This document shows, piece after piece, positions 6,636 through 8,838 of a stretch of DNA of 8,838 nucleotides. Under the pieces are notes generated by a model, which was given only the letters and a program-made list of their open reading frames with translations, had not been told where the DNA came from and ran no database searches. This DNA is from Betaproteobacteria bacterium (GTDB lineage Bacteria > Pseudomonadota > Gammaproteobacteria > Burkholderiales > UBA9220): NCBI GenBank assembly GCA_003519965.1, contig DOVS01000291.1, positions 1 through 8,838 of the forward strand. Reading direction: 5' to 3'. Within the stretch, counting starts at the first letter, position 1. Each line of letters starts with the position of its first letter. The position numbers were made by a program, and so were the translations under genes.

Positions 6636-6674
6636 AAAAATAAAGGGATAAAGCCGGAAACCCGGCGTTATCCC
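6636..6674 (-). terminator. Rho-independent terminator on the minus strand
   Basis: GGGATAA (6645-6651) pairs with TTATCCC (6668-6674) and GCCGG (6653-6657) with CCGGC (6662-6666). Together they make a 12-pair stem with one A-G mismatch and a 4-base loop. On the minus strand the stem is followed by TTTATTTTT (6644-6636). On the plus strand there is no T run. It would stop leftward transcription before mlaA, yet no minus-strand gene is recognised between it and 7370. Confidence 0.65.
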
Positions 6675-6703
6675 GAGCGCCCGCCCAACCACGGCGAACT
6701 GCC

Positions 6704-6730
6704 TGCTACAATGACCGGGAACGCCCGGTC
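6704..6730 (+). promoter_or_regulatory. Extended -10 TGC-TACAAT with an overlapping dyad
   Basis: TACAAT (6707-6712) with TGC before it resembles the aldolase promoter. A perfect 7-pair dyad GACCGGG-AACG-CCCGGTC (6713-6730) follows at once, over the expected start point. It could be an operator or an early hairpin. It may serve the MraZ-like gene about 240 bases downstream. Confidence 0.35.
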
Positions 6731-6884
6731 GCACCGCCACGCACACAAAAATGGCGCTGATGGACACCACGGCTATGCTGCGGGGCCGCCGCCTCTCCGG
6801 CCAATTACGTCGACTCATTGTAATCGAGGGAGTAAAGACGCGCATCGGCTGCCCCCTGGAACAGGCGTGGGAAATACCCCCTAG

Positions 6885-6902
6885 TGTTGCATTTTTACAA
6901 CA
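6885..6902. repeat. Inverted repeat TGTTG-8-CAACA
   Basis: Perfect 5-base arms flank CATTTTTA, about 55 bases upstream of the MraZ-like start. It may be an operator. Nothing identifies the regulator. Confidence 0.3.
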
Positions 6903-6956
6903 TCAGATAACGCGCGCGACAAACGACAATGCTTTTTTTACCACAGAAACACGACC

Positions 6957-7370
6957 ATGCCGCTTTATGACATTACCCTCGACGCCGACGGCTGTTTTCC
7001 GCTGCCGCCGGATGTCGGCGCCACGCTCGCCGCGGAAAAATGGATCGTCGCCGCCTTGGGCGCCAAGTTCAGCCTCGCATCGGCGGCAACCGCCTGCGTG
7101 CCGCTAAACGCGATCTTCTTGTGGCCGCTTTCCTATTTCGAGGAACTCCGAGCGCAGTTTTCTTCCCTACCGCCAACGCGCCGCCCGCCGCTGCTGACGC
7201 AGCGGATTTTCGACAACCCTCGTCGTCTAAACGCCGCCGGAGGGCGGCTCTGCCTACCCGCCTCGCTGCGCGACGACGCCTTAATCGCTAGCCGCCTCCT
7301 GTTGCGCGGCAACAACAGCCGTTACGAACTGTGGAATCCCAACGCCTTCCAGTGCCGCGCGCACCGCTAA
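6957..7370 (+). CDS. Divergent MraZ-like (SpoVT/AbrB-fold) protein
   Basis: MraZ proteins are cytoplasmic DNA-binding regulators with two AbrB-type halves, normally the first gene of the division and cell-wall cluster. This 137-residue protein (MraZ is usually near 150) shows both halves. The first is YDITLDADGCFPLPPDV (4-20), like LD-x-KGR-x-x-IP. A linker LWPLSYFEELRAQFSSLP (55-72) matches the MraZ LYPL-x-x-W-x-x-x-E-x-x-L-x-x-LP. The second half is RLNAAGGRLCLPASLRDDA, then LLLRGNNSRYELWNPNAF, like LD-x-AGR-x-x-x-P-x-x-LR and GQ-x-x-x-FELW. The two Asp-x-x-GR turns are altered (DADGC, NAAGGR), so DNA recognition may differ. No rsmH or ftsL follows; the next gene faces it, so this is an orphan copy. 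The ATG has no clear ribosome binding site. A decayed gene is possible, but the frame is intact. Confidence 0.65.
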   Translation: MPLYDITLDADGCFPLPPDVGATLAAEKWIVAALGAKFSLASAATACVPLNAIFLWPLSYFEELRAQFSSLPPTRRPPLLTQRIFDNPRRLNAAGGRLCLPASLRDDALIASRLLLRGNNSRYELWNPNAFQCRAHR

Positions 7371-7454
7371 CCGCCCCCGACCCGCCCGCCGCCACGATAA
7401 GCCACGCCGTCCCGGCCCTCCTTGCCAAACAACGGCGGCGCGCTCGGCCGGATT

Positions 7455-8534
7455 TTACGACGATGCGAGCAACGCCGCCAGATAATCGACCGCCTGCACG
7501 ACGCCCCGCGGCGCGACGGGCGCGGGACGCTGCGTCGGCAACGCCGCCAACGGCCCGGCTAAATCGCCCGCCTCCAGTTGGGCAAGAGTGATTTCCCGGC
7601 AACAACCGGCAGTGCGCAGCCACGCGACCAGATACGGCTCCTCCGGCCAATCGGCGCGCCGCACGGTCAACACCGGCACGCCGTTGCACGCGGCTTCGGC
7701 GAAACTGCCATAACCTGGCTTGGTGAGCAGGGCGTCGCAAGACGCGAGCAAGTCGGTAAACGGCATCGCCAGCGACTCGAGCGGCGCCATGTCGGGATGC
7801 GCCGACGCCCATGCCGCCGGCGCTAGCCACGTGATCCCCGGCAACCGCGGCCAACACTCCACCGGCGGACGAAACGGGATGCCGCCCATGGCGGCCAATA
7901 TCAACCGCCGCTCAGGCGGCAACCCCAAACGAGCGTTAATCGCCTCGCGGCGGTTAACCCCCAGACGGGCGACAGGGCCGATGGCGCGGGCATTGGTCAG
8001 CGAGGTCATGGGCATGGCCGGTTCGACGCGTAAAAATACGCGCGCACTGTTATACGCATCGAGCATATGGCGTTGAATGCGTCCGGCGTCGGGCATTTCC
8101 CGGCAATACGGAAAGAAAATATCCGCCCAATTCAGCGAACACAGGGCAACGGCGGGAATACGGGCGCGCGCCGCCGCCGCTAGCGACAAATACGGCACGT
8201 TGGCGAGCACCGCATCCGGCGCCAGCGCGGCAAGCCGTTCCGTCGCCGCCGCGACCTGGCGATCCCACGACCCATGCAGCGCCCGATACGCAGCCGCACT
8301 GTCGGCGGCCTTCACCGCCAATGCACCGCCCATCACCATGCCGAAATCGAGCGTCTCGGTCAGATGGGTAAAACCGCAGCTAAAACGGCTGGCCAGCAGA
8401 TCGGCGGGCGCCGCGGAGCGGAGCGTAATCTTCAGATCGGGCAGCCGCCGCGCCAGCGCGTTAACGACCGGCGCCGTCTGGGCGACATGACCGAAACCAT
8501 GCGCGGAAAGATCGACAACCAGATGGCGGGACAC
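7455..8534 (-). CDS. GT-B-fold glycosyltransferase-like protein (MurG/UGT type)
   Basis: The 359-residue protein has the plan of a GT-B glycosyltransferase. The N-terminal lobe begins LVVDLSAHGFGHVAQTAPVV (5-24), a glycine-rich loop with HGFGH, also seen in the N-terminal part of L-arabinokinase-type proteins. A C-terminal donor-site block reads LLTKPGYGSFAEAACNGVPV (269-288), close to the KPG-x-G-x-x-x-E-x-x-x-x-G-x-P motif of UDP-sugar enzymes. No signal peptide or membrane segment is seen, so it is cytosolic. Donor and acceptor are unknown. The start is GTG at 8534; no better start lies upstream in frame, and the ribosome binding site is weak. It follows trpD by 23 bases on the same strand, so they are probably co-transcribed, though no role in tryptophan synthesis is evident. 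It converges on the MraZ-like gene with an 84-base gap lacking a clear terminator. Confidence 0.75.
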   Translation of the reverse strand: MSRHLVVDLSAHGFGHVAQTAPVVNALARRLPDLKITLRSAAPADLLASRFSCGFTHLTETLDFGMVMGGALAVKAADSAAAYRALHGSWDRQVAAATERLAALAPDAVLANVPYLSLAAAARARIPAVALCSLNWADIFFPYCREMPDAGRIQRHMLDAYNSARVFLRVEPAMPMTSLTNARAIGPVARLGVNRREAINARLGLPPERRLILAAMGGIPFRPPVECWPRLPGITWLAPAAWASAHPDMAPLESLAMPFTDLLASCDALLTKPGYGSFAEAACNGVPVLTVRRADWPEEPYLVAWLRTAGCCREITLAQLEAGDLAGPLAALPTQRPAPVAPRGVVQAVDYLAALLASS

Positions 8535-8557
8535 GAACGGGGAAACCGACCGCTGCG

Positions 8558-8838
8558 CTAAGAGGCGGCGGCGGGAAAGCGGTGGGAAAACGCCGCTAAT
8601 TGCCGCAATTTCTCTTTGGCCGCGCCGCTTTCAATGGCGTGCAGCGCTTTCTCCACACCGGCGATCAAGGTTGGGGCCACGCCCGCTACGTACACCGCCG
8701 CCCCGGCATTGATGGCGACAATATCCCGCGCCGCGCCGGGACAATTATCCAATACCGCGATCAGCTTGGCTTTTGCTTCCGCGGGGTCGGCGGCCTTCAA
8801 TTCCTCAATGGCGCCAAGCTTCATACCGAATAGTTCCG
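8558..8838 (-). CDS. trpD: Anthranilate phosphoribosyltransferase, C-terminal part (runs off the right edge)
   Basis: TrpD joins anthranilate to phosphoribosyl pyrophosphate, the second step of tryptophan synthesis. Only the last 93 codons or so are here. The frame is open to the window edge: ELFGMKLGAIEELKAAD matches the family's E-x-FG(L/M) and the segment leading to GGD. Next, RDIVAINAGAAVYVAGVA fits the conserved RD-x-x-x-x-NA-x-x-x-LY-x-x-G. Then AIESGAAKEKLRQLAAFS fits the AI-x-SG-x-A-x-x-x-L end. The usual GGDA-x-x-NA is AADPAEAKA here, a mild divergence. A Met near 8824 is internal and not the start. The stop is TAG (8558-8560). The PRPP-binding and catalytic N-terminal regions lie outside the window. 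Confidence 0.9.
   Translation of the reverse strand, partial: ELFGMKLGAIEELKAADPAEAKAKLIAVLDNCPGAARDIVAINAGAAVYVAGVAPTLIAGVEKALHAIESGAAKEKLRQLAAFSHRFPAAAS

Larger units (their letters stand above)
6478..6956. other. Gene-poor interval between mlaA and the MraZ-like gene
   Basis: Two open frames cross this stretch (6528-6884 and 6751-7107, plus strand), but neither resembles a known family or has a ribosome binding site, and the second runs into the MraZ-like gene out of frame. What can be supported is structural: a minus-strand terminator at 6636-6674, a promoter-like TGC-TACAAT at 6704-6712 with a dyad after it, and a dyad at 6885-6902. No tRNA or known RNA family was recognised. Confidence 0.5.

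Noticed and set aside
6645..6674. The strong stem as a plus-strand terminator
   Set aside because: On the plus strand the stem is followed by GAGCGCCCG with no T run; only the minus-strand reading has one.
6528..6884. Plus-strand 118-codon frame (Met 6528 or 6549)
   Set aside because: No family resemblance and no ribosome binding site; it crosses the minus-strand terminator stem and turns low in complexity. Not excluded, but not supportable.
6751..7107. Plus-strand 118-codon frame starting MALMDTT
   Set aside because: It overlaps the MraZ-like gene by 150 bases in another frame and has no recognisable motif.
7288..7857. Minus-strand 189-codon frame rich in Arg, Ala and Gly
   Set aside because: An out-of-frame shadow of the glycosyltransferase-like gene.

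Overview
The window looks like the chromosome of a GC-rich proteobacterium, probably a beta- or gammaproteobacterium. It makes 5-aminolevulinate by the C5 route (hemA directly followed by prfA), has an MlaA outer-membrane lipoprotein (so a Gram-negative envelope), and carries a FbaB-type class I aldolase very close to the E. coli protein. Lineage is inferred from gene content only.

Layout. At the left edge, hemA (99-1349) and the first codons of prfA (1-102) lie on the minus strand and overlap by four bases. From about 1709 to 2909 there is an AT-richer island on the plus strand that I read as the remains of integron gene cassettes without an integrase. It starts at a GTTAGAC core-like site, continues with a heavily decayed HNH-endonuclease pseudogene and an attC-like site ending in GTTAGGC, and then a frameshifted GNAT acetyltransferase whose stop codon lies 8 bases before a GCCTAAC core-like site.

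After a GC-rich, repeat-bearing spacer comes a plus-strand pair: a Ser/Thr protein kinase with a C-terminal cyclic-nucleotide-binding-type domain (3126-4430) and class I fructose-bisphosphate aldolase (4531-5580). The aldolase has its own promoter-like site and a hairpin at the expected 5' end of its mRNA. mlaA (5719-6477) faces them on the minus strand. The interval 6478-6956 has no gene I can support, but it holds a strong minus-strand terminator and two further dyads. A divergent MraZ-like protein (6957-7370, plus) stands away from any cell-division cluster. It converges on a GT-B-fold glycosyltransferase-like gene (7455-8534, minus, GTG start), which lies 23 bases downstream of trpD (3' part only, 8558-8838).

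Functional links. hemA-prfA is a translationally coupled pair. The kinase and aldolase adjacency suggests, without proof, phosphorylation control of central carbon flow. trpD and the glycosyltransferase-like gene are probably co-transcribed. The cassette island is the most unusual part: two broken cargo genes of kinds common in integron cassettes, with recognisable but decayed recombination sites, placed between housekeeping genes.
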